In this document: in pieces, positions 33,656-43,373 of the stretch
Numbering within the stretch: the stretch's first letter is position 1
Layout of the letters: the number at the start of each line of letters is the position of its first letter
Origin: Oricola thermophila
GTDB lineage: Bacteria > Pseudomonadota > Alphaproteobacteria > Rhizobiales > Rhizobiaceae
Assembly: GCF_013358405.1 (NCBI RefSeq)
Contig: NZ_CP054836.1
Span: forward strand, 2,356,001 to 2,420,000
Direction: 5' to 3'
DNA length: 64,000 nt
Notes under the pieces: model-generated
Database searches by the model: none
The model's input: the letters and a program-made list of their open reading frames with translations, nothing else
What the model was told of the DNA's origin: nothing
Made by a program: the position numbers and the translations under genes

Positions 33656-35221
33656 ATGGCGGATTCCAATGCCGCGCCGCTGCTGCGCATGTCGGGCATC
33701 ACCAAGAGTTACGGCGGTGTACGGGCACTTCAGGACGTGCATTTCGAGGCGAACCGGGGAACCATTCACGCCCTGCTGGGAGAGAATGGCGCGGGCAAGT
33801 CAACCCTGATAAAGGTCCTGTCGGGCGTGGTGCGGCCCGATTCCGGCTCGATCGAGCTAGACGGGAAACCGGTCCGGTTCGCCAATCCCACCGAGGCGAA
33901 CGACGCCGGCATTGCCTGCATTTTCCAAGAGCTCTCATTGCTTCCGGACCTTACGGTCGCGGACAATATCGGCATTACCCGGCCGCCGAAGCGCTTCGGC
34001 CTTATCGACTTCCGTGCCCAGCGGCGGCTTGCCGAGGAAGCGCTGGCGCGCGTCGGCGGCGAAAGCATCCATCCATCGACCACGGTCCGCGAACTGCCGC
34101 TTTCGCGCCGCCAGATGGTGGAAATCGCCAAGGCGCTGGCCCGCGATCCGAAAATCCTGATCCTCGACGAGGCCACATCCGCGCTGACGGCAGCGGACGT
34201 CGAGAAGGTTTTCGTCATGCTGAACAGGCTGCGCGAAGAGGGTATGGCGATCATCTACATCTCTCACCGCATGAACGAGATCGCCGAACTCGCCGATGTC
34301 TGCACTGTCTGCCGCAACGGCCAGAAGGTCGAGACGTTCATGGCGGGCACGAGGTCGGACAACGCCATTGTCGAGATGATGATCGGCCGCGAATATGAAA
34401 GTGTGTTTCCGCCGAAGGCCAAAGACAAGCCGGATGTCGCGCCGATCCTCAAGGTCCGAAACCTGTCATGGCAGGGCGAGCTGAACGGGATCGACCTCGA
34501 TATACGGCCGGGCGAGATCGTCGGCCTCGGCGGTCTTGACGGACAGGGTCAGCGGCAATTGCTGCTGGGATTGTTCGGCACGCTCATCGGCACGACCGGA
34601 ACCGTCGAAATCGGCGGCAGGAAGGTCAATCTCACGAGTCCGAAGCGGGCCAAGTCGGGCGAGATCGGGATGGCACTGATCCCCGAGGACCGCAAGGCGG
34701 AAGGACTGATGCTGCCGATGACCGTGCGCGAGAACCTGTCGTTTGCAGCCGTCGAGAAGGTAAGCCGCTTCGGCATTGTCGATCTCGCCGCAGAGGAGCG
34801 TGCGATCGACGACATGGTCGCGCTGCTGAAGATCAAGGCCGCCGGCATCGACGGTCCGGTCGGTGCGCTGTCGGGCGGCAACCAGCAAAAGGTCGTGATC
34901 GGCAAATGGCTGATGACGAAGCCGAGCATCATCCTGCTCAACGACCCGACCCGCGGCATCGACGTCGGCACGAAGCAGGAGATCTACCAGCTCCTGCAGA
35001 AGCTCGCGGCCGACGGCGCAGCGATCCTTTTCTATTCGACCGACTACGACGAACTGATCGGCTGCTGCGACCGCGTGCTGGTCATGTATGGCGGCAAGGT
35101 GGTGCGCAGCCTCGCGGGCAGCCAACTTAACGAGACAAACCTCGTGTCCGCCGCACTCAACCTGCCGGCCGGCACCGACGAGTTGGCATTGGCCGCCCAT
35201 GCAAGGGAAGCTGCACAATGA
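33656..35221 (+). CDS. Sugar ABC transporter ATPase with degenerate second NBD
   Basis: 521-residue double ATPase of the RbsA family. NBD1: Walker A GENGAGKST, Walker B ILILDEATSAL, signature region ELPLSRRQMVEIAKAL. NBD2: degenerate Walker A GLDGQGQRQ, intact signature LSGGNQQKVVIGKW, but Walker B reads IILLNDPTRGID, so the usual Asp-Glu pair is Asn-Asp. The catalytic glutamate is therefore replaced in NBD2, unlike the canonical protein at 23887. The ATG at 33656 has no strong ribosome binding site, and an upstream in-frame start is possible. Its stop overlaps the permease start (ATGA). Confidence 0.92.
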   Translation: MADSNAAPLLRMSGITKSYGGVRALQDVHFEANRGTIHALLGENGAGKSTLIKVLSGVVRPDSGSIELDGKPVRFANPTEANDAGIACIFQELSLLPDLTVADNIGITRPPKRFGLIDFRAQRRLAEEALARVGGESIHPSTTVRELPLSRRQMVEIAKALARDPKILILDEATSALTAADVEKVFVMLNRLREEGMAIIYISHRMNEIAELADVCTVCRNGQKVETFMAGTRSDNAIVEMMIGREYESVFPPKAKDKPDVAPILKVRNLSWQGELNGIDLDIRPGEIVGLGGLDGQGQRQLLLGLFGTLIGTTGTVEIGGRKVNLTSPKRAKSGEIGMALIPEDRKAEGLMLPMTVRENLSFAAVEKVSRFGIVDLAAEERAIDDMVALLKIKAAGIDGPVGALSGGNQQKVVIGKWLMTKPSIILLNDPTRGIDVGTKQEIYQLLQKLAADGAAILFYSTDYDELIGCCDRVLVMYGGKVVRSLAGSQLNETNLVSAALNLPAGTDELALAAHAREAAQ

Positions 35222-36246
35222 GCGCGCCCGTCGAAACCGTCGGAACCAACGAAGCTCCCGCGCCGCGTCGTCGGTTCTCCGTCCGCCTGTCGGCCGCCCA
35301 GCGCGGCATCCTGATCGCCGTCACGATATTCGCCGTCATGTTCGCGGTCTACGGATGGAAGCAGCCGGTCGGCCTCACCGCGAATGTCATCAACACGGCG
35401 TCCAACAAGGGGGCGCTGCTCGCCCTCGTCGCCATGGCGCAAACGCTGCCGGTACTGACGGGCGGTCTCGACCTTTCTGTGGGGGCCATATTCGTGCTGG
35501 CGAACTGCCTGGCGTCCACCATCGTCGTCGGCGACCCGGTTTCGACCGCGCTCGGCATCGTCGCCGTGCTGTTCGTCGGGTTCCTGTGCGGCGCCACCAA
35601 CGGGATCGTCATCGTCTATGGCCGACTGCAGCCGCTGATCGTCACGCTCGCAATGGGGGCGGTCTATTTCGGAATCGCCCTGGCGCTGCGACCGCAACCC
35701 GGCGGATCGGTCAATTTCGAGCTTGCCGATTTCATGACCCGTTCCACTTTCGCGATCCCCCACTCGGCCATCCTGCTGCTGCTGGTCGTGCTGATCGTGT
35801 GGATCCCCTACAGGCGCTCGGTGCCGGGCCGCGCCGCCTATGCGATCGGCTCCTCCGAACAGGCCGCCTACATGTCCGGCGTTCCAATCGACCGGGCGAA
35901 GGTCCTGGCCTATGCGCTGTCCGGGCTGCTGGCAGCGATCGGCGGGCTTCTGCTCACCGCCATCACCTATTCGGGCGCCGCGAAACTGTCCATCGCCAAT
36001 GACTACACGCTCAATTCGATCGGTGCGGTGGTGATCGGTGGCACGTCGCTGTTCGGCGGCATGGGCAGCGCCATCGGCTCGATATTCGGCGCCTTCGTCA
36101 TGCGCACCGTCGGCGACCTGCTGATCGTCTTCGACATCAACCCGGTTCTCCAGCCGCTGTTCGTCGGCATCGTGCTCCTTGCCGCCGTCTGCATCGGCTC
36201 TCTCAGGGTGCTGCGCATCAAGAACAAACTCGATCTATACAGATAG
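35218..36246 (+). CDS. Sugar ABC transporter permease, subunit 1
   Basis: 342-residue BPD_transp_2 permease. It has an N-terminal cytoplasmic tail of about 35 residues and some ten membrane segments. LPVLTGGLDLSVGAIFVLAN and VVIGGTSLFGGMGSAIGSIF are the family motifs. It is translationally coupled to the ATPase. A second, clearly different permease follows within 10 bp, so the channel is likely a heterodimer rather than the homodimer of classical ribose importers. Confidence 0.92.
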   Translation: MSAPVETVGTNEAPAPRRRFSVRLSAAQRGILIAVTIFAVMFAVYGWKQPVGLTANVINTASNKGALLALVAMAQTLPVLTGGLDLSVGAIFVLANCLASTIVVGDPVSTALGIVAVLFVGFLCGATNGIVIVYGRLQPLIVTLAMGAVYFGIALALRPQPGGSVNFELADFMTRSTFAIPHSAILLLLVVLIVWIPYRRSVPGRAAYAIGSSEQAAYMSGVPIDRAKVLAYALSGLLAAIGGLLLTAITYSGAAKLSIANDYTLNSIGAVVIGGTSLFGGMGSAIGSIFGAFVMRTVGDLLIVFDINPVLQPLFVGIVLLAAVCIGSLRVLRIKNKLDLYR

Positions 36247-36256
36247 GATAGCGGTG

Positions 36257-37261
36257 ATGGGTCCCGTGGACATCATACTCAGGCAGTTCGACAGGGCGAC
36301 CGTCATCGCCTTCGCCTGCATCGTCGTGCTTCTCTTCATAGGCGCGCTGGCGGAACCGGCGTTCCTGTCACCGAAGTACCTTGTACAGCAGCTTCACGTG
36401 GCCTCGTTTCTCGGCGTGGTCGCCACCGGCGTGATGCTGGTCATCCTGCTCGGCCATATCGACCTGTCGATTCCGTGGACAATCGGCGTCGGCGGCATGA
36501 TGGCAACGGGCGCCGCCGGCATTCTGGGGCCCGAACTGGGCGTTCCGCTGGCCATCCCGTTCGGCATATCTTGTGGTGCCGCCATCGGCTTCATCAACGG
36601 TCTGGGGGTTGCCTATCTGCGCGCTCCGGCAATGATCTTCACGCTTGGAATGAACGCCGTGGCGCAGGGGCTGATGGTCTATCACACCGGCGGCTTCGCG
36701 CCTCAGGACCGGGCGACGGAGTTCATGCGCGAACTCGCCGTCGGCCATCTCGTGCCCGGCGTGCCCAATCCGCTGCTGATCTGGCTGGTGCTCGGCGCCG
36801 CGACCATGTTCATGCTCAACCGCACGACCCTGGGGCGGCGGATATACGCCATCGGCAACCAGGAACGCGCGGTGTTCCTGAGCGGCGTCGATACCCGAAG
36901 AGTGGTCCTGATATGCTTCGTGATTTCGGGCGCCTGCGCCGCGGCGGCGGGCGTTCTGCTCGCGGGATGGGCCAACCGGTCCTACCAGGCGATGGGCGAC
37001 CCCTATCTCCTGCCGACCATCGCGGCGATCATCCTCGGCGGCACCAACGTGCTCGGCGGACGCGGCAAGTACATCGGCACCGTGGCGGGCGTGATCCTGA
37101 TCACCATCCTGCAATCGATGCTCTCGGTGGTGCAGCCCCAGCGCTATTTCGTCCAGCTCGGCCTCGACATGCCGGCGGACACGTTCCGGCAGGTGGTGTT
37201 CGGCCTCGTCATCATAGCGATGCTGCTGCTCTACGGCCGCAACCAGCGCGTCACGGCTTGA
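36257..37261 (+). CDS. Sugar ABC transporter permease, subunit 2
   Basis: 334-residue BPD_transp_2 permease. MLVILLGHIDLSIPWTIGVG and IAAIILGGTNVLGGRGKYIG occupy the motif positions; the first departs from the usual G-G-I-D-L-S (it reads GHIDLS), showing it is not a recent copy of subunit 1. The ATG at 36257 is preferred; a GTG three bases upstream is possible. Last gene of the four-gene importer that starts at 32473. Confidence 0.92.
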   Translation: MGPVDIILRQFDRATVIAFACIVVLLFIGALAEPAFLSPKYLVQQLHVASFLGVVATGVMLVILLGHIDLSIPWTIGVGGMMATGAAGILGPELGVPLAIPFGISCGAAIGFINGLGVAYLRAPAMIFTLGMNAVAQGLMVYHTGGFAPQDRATEFMRELAVGHLVPGVPNPLLIWLVLGAATMFMLNRTTLGRRIYAIGNQERAVFLSGVDTRRVVLICFVISGACAAAAGVLLAGWANRSYQAMGDPYLLPTIAAIILGGTNVLGGRGKYIGTVAGVILITILQSMLSVVQPQRYFVQLGLDMPADTFRQVVFGLVIIAMLLLYGRNQRVTA

Positions 37262-37403
37262 CGGCGTCACCGAACTTGCCGGGAGCACCTCCGGCCGACC
37301 GGACGATCGCCCGCCTGGCAGATCCGGTGACGCAGACTCTCACGAAATGCCGAACCGCGCGCCGGCATGTGCGCGGTGTCGCGATCAAGTCGCACCGCTA
37401 AAC

Positions 37404-37432
37404 TTGACATCATGAGGTATACATATCATACA
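37404..37432 (+). promoter_or_regulatory. Promoter and GntR-type operator before importer 2
   Basis: TTGACA at 37404-37409 is followed at 37416-37432 by GGTATACATATCATACA. The latter differs at two positions from the site at 44422 (GGTATACTTATCATACC). It overlaps the expected -10 region, so a bound regulator would block RNA polymerase. The GntR protein encoded at 43374 is the likely binder. Confidence 0.6.
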
Positions 37433-37560
37433 AGTTATATTCGCATAAGATGTAATAACTGTATCTTGGGCACATCTAATGCAGGAGGGCTCCTGCCAGG
37501 GAATCCGGATGACGTTCCGGTGGCACAGTCTTCGACACCGTTTTGGGAGGAATGGGAGGA

Positions 37561-38640
37561 ATGCACGTGAAACTATTCAATCGTCTCACAAGACTGGCGG
37601 CAGCGTCCGCTCTGGTCGTAACGGCGGCGGTGATGCCGTCTTCGGTGTCCGCCATGGACAAGGAAGCCCCCAGCGTCGCGCTCAGCAACGCATTTCTCGG
37701 CAACGCCTGGCGCCGCTCGATGATCACGGCTTTCGAGGAAGCCGCCGCCAAGGCGCAGGAAGACGGGCTCATCAGCTCTTGGAAAGTGTCGAACGCGCCG
37801 GGCGAGAACTCGGCAACCGAACAGATCGCCCAGCTCAAGGCGCTTCTGCTTGACGAGCCGGATATCCTGCTCGTTAACCCGGCCTCTCCGACAGCGCTGA
37901 ATCCGACACTGCAGCAGGCGTGCGATCAGGGCATCGTCGTCGCCGTGTTCGACAGTTCAACCGATCTCGAATGCGCCTATGTCGTGACCAACAGCTTCAG
38001 CGACTGGGCGCGGCTGTCGACCCAGGCCATCATCGACGGCATCGGCGGCAAGGGTAATGTCGTTCTGGCACGCGGTGTTCAGGGTTCACCGCCCGAGATC
38101 GAGATGTACGGCGTGCAGAAGGCAATGCTGGACGCGAACCCCGATATCGAGGTTGTCGCCGAACTCTACACATTCTGTGATTCCGCCAAGGCGCAGGAAG
38201 CCCTGCTTGGCACCATCGCAAGCCTTCCCGACGTCCACGGTGTCGTCGGCTGCGGCGAAGGTCTCGGTGCCGTCCAGGCGTTCCAGACCGCAGGGCGGGA
38301 ACCGCCGGTCGTCGCTTTCGCGCCGAGCGGCCGTGCCCTGAAATTCTGGGGAGAGGGTAATGGCGCGCCGGGCTCGGTTGCGGTCATGTCCGACCCCGGC
38401 CAGGGGGTAGCGGCGCTCTTCACCGCCATCAATGTTTACCAGGGACAGGAAGTTCCGCGGACCACGATCTTTCCGCCGGTGGTGGTAAGCGACGACGCTC
38501 GCGACAAGTGGATTGCCGCCGTCGGCGATGACGAGATCGCCTCCTGGCAGTGGACAAAGGAACTGGTCGACGCACAGATCAAGGCCAATATCGACGGGAC
38601 GGTTGAAGACGCCCCGCTCCCGCCGGTTCCTGTCAGGTAA
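37561..38640 (+). CDS. Sugar ABC transporter substrate-binding protein
   Basis: About 359 residues; periplasmic binding protein of the RbsB class with a signal peptide (start MHVKLFNRLTRLAAASALVV, cleavage after SVSA). The mature part begins MDKEAPSVALSNAFLGNAWR, and LLDEPDILLVNPASPTALNP is typical of sugar-binding members. Several starts compete: ATG at 37561 (TTGGGAGGA 10 bases upstream) and GTG at 37567 (GGGAGGA 6 bases upstream). It is first in a second four-gene importer. A strong hairpin follows the gene. Ligand unknown; the lactonase gene at the end of the cluster suggests an aldose that is oxidised after uptake. Confidence 0.9.
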   Translation: MHVKLFNRLTRLAAASALVVTAAVMPSSVSAMDKEAPSVALSNAFLGNAWRRSMITAFEEAAAKAQEDGLISSWKVSNAPGENSATEQIAQLKALLLDEPDILLVNPASPTALNPTLQQACDQGIVVAVFDSSTDLECAYVVTNSFSDWARLSTQAIIDGIGGKGNVVLARGVQGSPPEIEMYGVQKAMLDANPDIEVVAELYTFCDSAKAQEALLGTIASLPDVHGVVGCGEGLGAVQAFQTAGREPPVVAFAPSGRALKFWGEGNGAPGSVAVMSDPGQGVAALFTAINVYQGQEVPRTTIFPPVVVSDDARDKWIAAVGDDEIASWQWTKELVDAQIKANIDGTVEDAPLPPVPVR

Positions 38641-38657
38641 CACAGTGACCAATCGCG

Positions 38658-38690
38658 GACCGGCCAGCGCCGACATGGCGCCGGCCGGTC
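38658..38690 (+). repeat. Long intercistronic stem-loop after the binding-protein gene
   Basis: GACCGGCC-a-GCGCC / GGCGC-c-GGCCGGTC, 14-bp stem with one mismatch and a 5-nt loop, then TTCCTT. It sits in the 60-bp gap between binding-protein and ATPase genes; terminator-like with weak T content. Confidence 0.6.
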
Positions 38691-38700
38691 TTCCTTACCG

Positions 38701-40218
38701 ATGCCAGCCGAATACAGTCGATCGCCGATTGCCATGCACGCCACCGTGAATGACATGAACTCCAAAGACGACGTTCCGCTCGCGCGGATCCAAAGCGCGG
38801 TCAAGACATATGGACCGACACGAGCCCTTTCCGGTGTCACGCTAGACATATATGCGGGCGAAGTGCTGGGAATCGTCGGCCACAACGGCGCAGGCAAGAG
38901 CACGCTCATGCGGGTGCTGAGCGGTCTGGAAGCCATCGATTCCGGCTCGGTCACGATCGGGGGCATTTCCTCGCCTCCGCATACCGGGTATCCCGGCGTG
39001 CGAATGGCATATCAGGAAGGCTCGCTCGCACCCGAACTATCGGTGAAGGAAAACATCTATATCTCGAGCGCCGCCTGGATGCCGCGCTGGCGGTGGCACC
39101 GGCCCGCGGCCGAACACGCCGCCGCGCGTCTGGCGGAGATTTTCCCGGACCACTCGATACGACCCGCCGACTTCGTGGACGACCTGCCTCTCGCCGACCG
39201 CCAGCGTGTCGAAATCGCCCGTGCGACGATCACCGACGACCTGCGCCTGCTCATACTAGACGAGCCGACAGAGTCCCTGAGCGGAAGCGCCGTCGACCAG
39301 CTCTACGACTATGTCCGAAAGCTGCGCGCCGGCGGAACCGGCATCATCCTGGTGTCGCATCGCCTCACCGAGATACTCTCCGTCTGCGACCGCGTCGCGG
39401 TAATGAAGGACGGGGCCGTCGTTTCGGTCTACCGCGCGGCAGACGTGTCGGAGCGGGACCTGTTCATGGCGATGGGAGGCGAGGTCGTCGTCACGGAGAC
39501 GGTCGATGCGGCGGCCGCGCCCGCCGCCGACGGCTCGCGTCCCGTTGCGGCGCGCATACCGATGACGACTGTCGACGCGGAGCCAGCGGAGATCATCGCC
39601 TACAAGGGCGAGGTCATCGGCCTGGCCGGCATTGCCGGGCAAGGACAGGAACAGGTGCTCGACCGCCTTTGGCGCGGATCGGGCGGCGATGTCAAAGTCA
39701 GCGCCCGTCGCGCCTATGTCCCGGGCGACCGGCAACGATCGGGTATCCTGCCGCTATGGGACGTTGCGGCAAACCTGTCGATTACCGCTATTCCGGGCCT
39801 CGCGCGACACGGCATTCGCCGGATCGACCGGGAGGCGTCGCTTGTCTCCAAATGGGTGGACCTTCTGAATGTGCGAGGCGGCGCGCGCGCGCCGATCACC
39901 GGCCTTTCGGGAGGCAACCAGCAAAAGGTGATCGTGGCGCGCGCATTCGCGTCCGATGCCGAAGTCATCCTGCTTGACGATCCGTTTCGTGGCGTCGACA
40001 TTCACACCAAGGCAGAACTTTACCAGCTGATCCGGAAGGAAGCCGATAAAGGCCGCACGATCCTGTGGTACTCCAGCGAGAACTCCGAAATGCAGCATTG
40101 CGACCGCGCCTATGTGCTGCGCGCAAACCGCATCGCGGGCGAGCTTCGCGGCGCGCAGATCTCGGACGAACGGATCATTTCGCTTTCATTCATCGAATCC
40201 AAGGAAACCGCCGCGTGA
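38701..40218 (+). CDS. Sugar ABC transporter ATPase (RbsA type)
   Basis: Up to 505 residues, double ATPase. NBD1 has Walker A GHNGAGKST and Walker B LLILDEPTESL, with a reduced signature (DDLPLADRQRVEIARA). NBD2 has a degenerate Walker A (GIAGQGQEQ), signature LSGGNQQKVIVARA and Walker B VILLDDPFRGVD with Asp in place of the catalytic Glu. NBD2 is about 30 residues shorter than usual because the linker region is reduced. The start is uncertain: ATGs at 38701, 38734 and 38755 are all in frame and none has a good ribosome binding site. The stop overlaps the next gene (GTGA). Confidence 0.9.
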   Translation: MPAEYSRSPIAMHATVNDMNSKDDVPLARIQSAVKTYGPTRALSGVTLDIYAGEVLGIVGHNGAGKSTLMRVLSGLEAIDSGSVTIGGISSPPHTGYPGVRMAYQEGSLAPELSVKENIYISSAAWMPRWRWHRPAAEHAAARLAEIFPDHSIRPADFVDDLPLADRQRVEIARATITDDLRLLILDEPTESLSGSAVDQLYDYVRKLRAGGTGIILVSHRLTEILSVCDRVAVMKDGAVVSVYRAADVSERDLFMAMGGEVVVTETVDAAAAPAADGSRPVAARIPMTTVDAEPAEIIAYKGEVIGLAGIAGQGQEQVLDRLWRGSGGDVKVSARRAYVPGDRQRSGILPLWDVAANLSITAIPGLARHGIRRIDREASLVSKWVDLLNVRGGARAPITGLSGGNQQKVIVARAFASDAEVILLDDPFRGVDIHTKAELYQLIRKEADKGRTILWYSSENSEMQHCDRAYVLRANRIAGELRGAQISDERIISLSFIESKETAA

Positions 40219-41186
40219 ATACCGCCAGTAGCGTTCTGGTTCCCAGCAGTCTGCCCAAGGGCTTAGCACGCCGCACTCTGCCGGGCCTCCTCACCTTGCT
40301 TGCAATGATCGTAATCCTGATAGTCTGCGGCATCATCCAGCCACGTATCTGGTCGCAGGGCGGCATGACGCTGATCATGTCGCCGATCGTCGCACTCGCC
40401 ATTGCCGCCATGGCACAGATGGTGCTGATGAGTATCGGCGACATCGATTTGAGCATCGGTTATTTCGTCGGCATGGTGACGACCATCGTCGCCACCCTGA
40501 TGCGCGAAACGCCGCTCATCGGCGTCATGGCACTGATCGGATGCGTCATTGCCTATGCCCTCATGGGCGCCCTCGTCCAGCTGCGCGAAGTACCCTCGCT
40601 GATCGCGACACTCGGCGCGTCATTCGTCTGGCTCGGCATAGGCCTGTTCATCCTGCCGGTGCCCGGAGGCCTGCCACCCGACTGGCTGTTCAAATACGCC
40701 CTGTGGAGGCCGCCCCTGTCGATACCGGCCCCCATCATCACGATGGTGGCGGCCACGGCCATCACTTGGTTCGTCATGCAGCGTACGCGACTCGGCACGC
40801 GCTTCCGCAGCCTTGGCAGCAATCCGGCAGCGCTTGCGCGGACCGGCGTGTCCCTGCTGGTCACGCGGATGCTGGCGTACACCACTGTCGGCATACTCGG
40901 AGTGCTGGCCGGCTTTACGCTGACCGCCGAAATCGGCGGCGGCGACGTCAACGCCGTACCCGGTTACACGCTGACAACCATCGCGGCGGTGATCCTCGGC
41001 GGCGGGATGTTTACCGGTGGCCGTGGCGTCGCCTGGGGCACGTTGTTCGGGGCGATCACGCTCGGATTGATGACAGTGCTGCTCACGCTCCTGAACCTGT
41101 CCTCGAACCTGCAACCGGCCGTCCAGGGATCCATTGTCATTGCGGTCATGGCCGGCCGCCTTTTCGTGGAGCGCATCAGCCGATGA
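40215..41186 (+). CDS. Sugar ABC transporter permease, subunit 1
   Basis: About 323 residues from a GTG at 40215 that overlaps the ATPase stop by 4 bases; a longer open frame inside the ATPase gene is discounted. It has eight or nine membrane helices. QMVLMSIGDIDLSIGYFVGM and AAVILGGGMFTGGRGVAWGT are the BPD_transp_2 motifs. It pairs with the different permease encoded immediately downstream. Confidence 0.92.
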   Translation: MNTASSVLVPSSLPKGLARRTLPGLLTLLAMIVILIVCGIIQPRIWSQGGMTLIMSPIVALAIAAMAQMVLMSIGDIDLSIGYFVGMVTTIVATLMRETPLIGVMALIGCVIAYALMGALVQLREVPSLIATLGASFVWLGIGLFILPVPGGLPPDWLFKYALWRPPLSIPAPIITMVAATAITWFVMQRTRLGTRFRSLGSNPAALARTGVSLLVTRMLAYTTVGILGVLAGFTLTAEIGGGDVNAVPGYTLTTIAAVILGGGMFTGGRGVAWGTLFGAITLGLMTVLLTLLNLSSNLQPAVQGSIVIAVMAGRLFVERISR

Positions 41187-42223
41187 GAAGCCTGAGCGAA
41201 ATTTCCTTCCCGCCTTGGACCTGGTCGTTCCTCGCAGCGGTGATCGTACTCATACTGACATTCATGGTTTCGGGCAGCGGCGGCACCCAGACGCTCACGC
41301 TCGCCTTCACCGTGGCGCCCTATCTCGTGCTGGTCGGCCTGGGACAGATGCTGGTGATGAGTACCGGCCCCGGCAATATCGACGTCTCGGTGGCGAAGGT
41401 GTTTTCGCTCGGCGGTCTTCTGTCGATCGCGGTCGGCGAAGCAACCGGATCGTGGGTCCTCGGCATCGGGGCGGCCATGGCCGCCGGCCTTGCACTTTCC
41501 ACCATCAGCGTCCTGGCAATCCTGTACATACGCATTCCGCCGATCGTTGCCACGCTGGCCACGAGCCTGATCACATCCGCAATTTCGCTGACGCTCGCGA
41601 AAGGCTTCCAGGGATCCGCCGACCCGGCGCTGAAGGGCTTCCTCAGCTGGGCTCCGTTCGGCGTGCCCGCTTTCGCTGTCGTCGTGATCGCCTTCACCGT
41701 GCTTGTTTCATTCCTGCTGAAATGGACCGTCTGGGGCACACAGACCCTCGCCTACGGGCAGGCACGCCGCGCCGCGGAATATGCCGGCATCAACTCCACC
41801 AGGGCCCTCGCCGTGGTCTACCTGACAAGCGGCGTGCTCGCGGCGCTGGCGGGCGCCCTGCGCGCGGCGTTCTCCGCTCCGAATGTCGAGCTCGGCAACG
41901 ACTATCTGCTCGACTCGATCGCCGTTGTCGTGATCGGCGGCACGCTCATCACCGGCGGGCGCGCGGTGCCGTGGGGTGTCTGGGGCGGCGCCCTCTTCTT
42001 CATTCTGCTGGACGGCCTGCTGAACCTGATCGGCTGGAACTATGCCGGACAGAACGTGCTCAAGGGCTTTCTTGTCCTTGGGGTACTCTTCCTGGCGGGC
42101 GGCGCACCGGTTCTCCGCCGACGCAGCAGCAAGGCCCCGGAGCAGATCGCCGATGGCGGTCCTCCCGATGAATCGGCCAGTATGCCCGCGGCCGCGGCAG
42201 AATCGCAGCCGTCCGGGAACTAG
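41183..42223 (+). CDS. Sugar ABC transporter permease, subunit 2
   Basis: 346-residue permease, start ATG at 41183 overlapping the previous stop (ATGA). MLVMSTGPGNIDVSVAKVFS replaces the usual G-G-I-D-L-S-V motif, while VVVIGGTLITGGRAVPWGVW is normal. The C-terminal 30 residues are polar and end ESQPSGN. The two permeases and degenerate ATPase suggest an asymmetric importer. Followed after 20 bp by the lactonase gene. Confidence 0.92.
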   Translation: MRSLSEISFPPWTWSFLAAVIVLILTFMVSGSGGTQTLTLAFTVAPYLVLVGLGQMLVMSTGPGNIDVSVAKVFSLGGLLSIAVGEATGSWVLGIGAAMAAGLALSTISVLAILYIRIPPIVATLATSLITSAISLTLAKGFQGSADPALKGFLSWAPFGVPAFAVVVIAFTVLVSFLLKWTVWGTQTLAYGQARRAAEYAGINSTRALAVVYLTSGVLAALAGALRAAFSAPNVELGNDYLLDSIAVVVIGGTLITGGRAVPWGVWGGALFFILLDGLLNLIGWNYAGQNVLKGFLVLGVLFLAGGAPVLRRRSSKAPEQIADGGPPDESASMPAAAAESQPSGN

Positions 42224-42243
42224 CGCCAACGAAGGGATTCGAC

Positions 42244-43167
42244 ATGACAGGGCCAATCGAGGGAACCGGTTTCGAGGTGCTGGACAAGGAGTTCAAGTCC
42301 CTGTTCGCCGCCCATATCCACGTGGAGCGCCTGTGGACAGGTGCGCGATGGAGCGAGGGACCCGCATGGTTCGCCGCCGGACGATATCTCGTCTGGTCGG
42401 ACATACCGAACAACAGGATGATGCGCTGGGACGAGACCGACGGGTCGGTCTCCGTGTTCAGGTTCCCCTCCAACAATTCCAACGGAAACACCGTCGACCG
42501 CCAGGGACGGCTCGTGACCTGCGAGCATCTCACGCGGCGGGTCACGCGGACGGAACACGACGGCTCGGTCACGGTTCTCGCCGACAGCTATGACGGCAGG
42601 CGGCTCAATTCACCCAATGACGTCGTCGTCTCGTCCGACGGCAGCATCTGGTTCACGGACCCGTTCTACGGCATCATGACCGACTACGAGGGCGACCTCA
42701 GCCCGATGGAACAGGACGGGTGCCACGTCTACCGGATCGATCCGGACGGGACGATCGACCGCGTGGCCGACGATTTCGTGCAGCCGAACGGGCTGGCGTT
42801 CTCGCCCGACGAGAGCCTTCTCTACATCGCCGACACCGGGAGAAGCCACGATGAGGACGGCCCCGCCCATATCCGGAAGTTCAAGGTCGACGCAAACGGT
42901 CGCCTCTCCGGCGGCGAAGTTTTCTCGGAGAGCACGAGCGGCCTTTACGACGGCTTCCGTGTCGATCGCGACGGACGGGTCTGGACCAGCGTCGCCGAGG
43001 GCGTGCACTGCATAAACCCGGACGGCGCCGTGATCGGGAAGATCAGGATTCCGGAAATCGTCGCGAATGTCACCTTCGGAGGCGCCAAGCGCAATCGCCT
43101 GTTCATCTGCGGCACAACCTCCCTGTACTCGGTCTACGTCTTCACCAACGGCACCACCCCGGGCTAG
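42244..43167 (+). CDS. SMP-30/gluconolactonase family lactonase
   Basis: 307-residue six-bladed beta-propeller hydrolase. The metal-site elements ARWSEGPAWFAAGRYLVWSD (Glu of the first blade), RRLNSPNDVVVSSDGSIWFT (Asn of SPND), and QPNGLAFSPDESLLYIADTG (Asn and Asp) are all present, so a Ca2+/Zn2+-dependent sugar lactonase is expected. It hydrolyses an aldonolactone such as xylono- or gluconolactone in the cytosol. It ends the importer 2 operon. With the SDR, XylD-like, XylX-like and aldehyde dehydrogenase genes at 50-56 kb, it would supply the lactonase step of a Weimberg-type pathway. Confidence 0.92.
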   Translation: MTGPIEGTGFEVLDKEFKSLFAAHIHVERLWTGARWSEGPAWFAAGRYLVWSDIPNNRMMRWDETDGSVSVFRFPSNNSNGNTVDRQGRLVTCEHLTRRVTRTEHDGSVTVLADSYDGRRLNSPNDVVVSSDGSIWFTDPFYGIMTDYEGDLSPMEQDGCHVYRIDPDGTIDRVADDFVQPNGLAFSPDESLLYIADTGRSHDEDGPAHIRKFKVDANGRLSGGEVFSESTSGLYDGFRVDRDGRVWTSVAEGVHCINPDGAVIGKIRIPEIVANVTFGGAKRNRLFICGTTSLYSVYVFTNGTTPG

Positions 43168-43373
43168 GAGGCTTCAGCGGGAAGGCGCCGCACGCACAGC
43201 GCAAACGGGCTGCTTCTTGCAGATATCCCCGACCTGCTTCGGGACGGCATCGGGCGAGAACACCTCGCCCATCCACCCTTTTCGGAACATGACGTTTCGC
43301 GCCTTTTCGAAGGCAATCAATCCGCCGTCGTAAAACCGGCCCTCCGGGAACACGCCGAACGCTATGGCCAAGC

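Noticed and set aside
43174..43371. 65-codon minus-strand frame directly after the 43374 GntR gene
   Set aside because: It begins with TTG and has no ribosome binding site. Its composition is only partly protein-like (EKARNVMFRKGWMGEVF) and no family was recognised, so it could be a decayed fragment.
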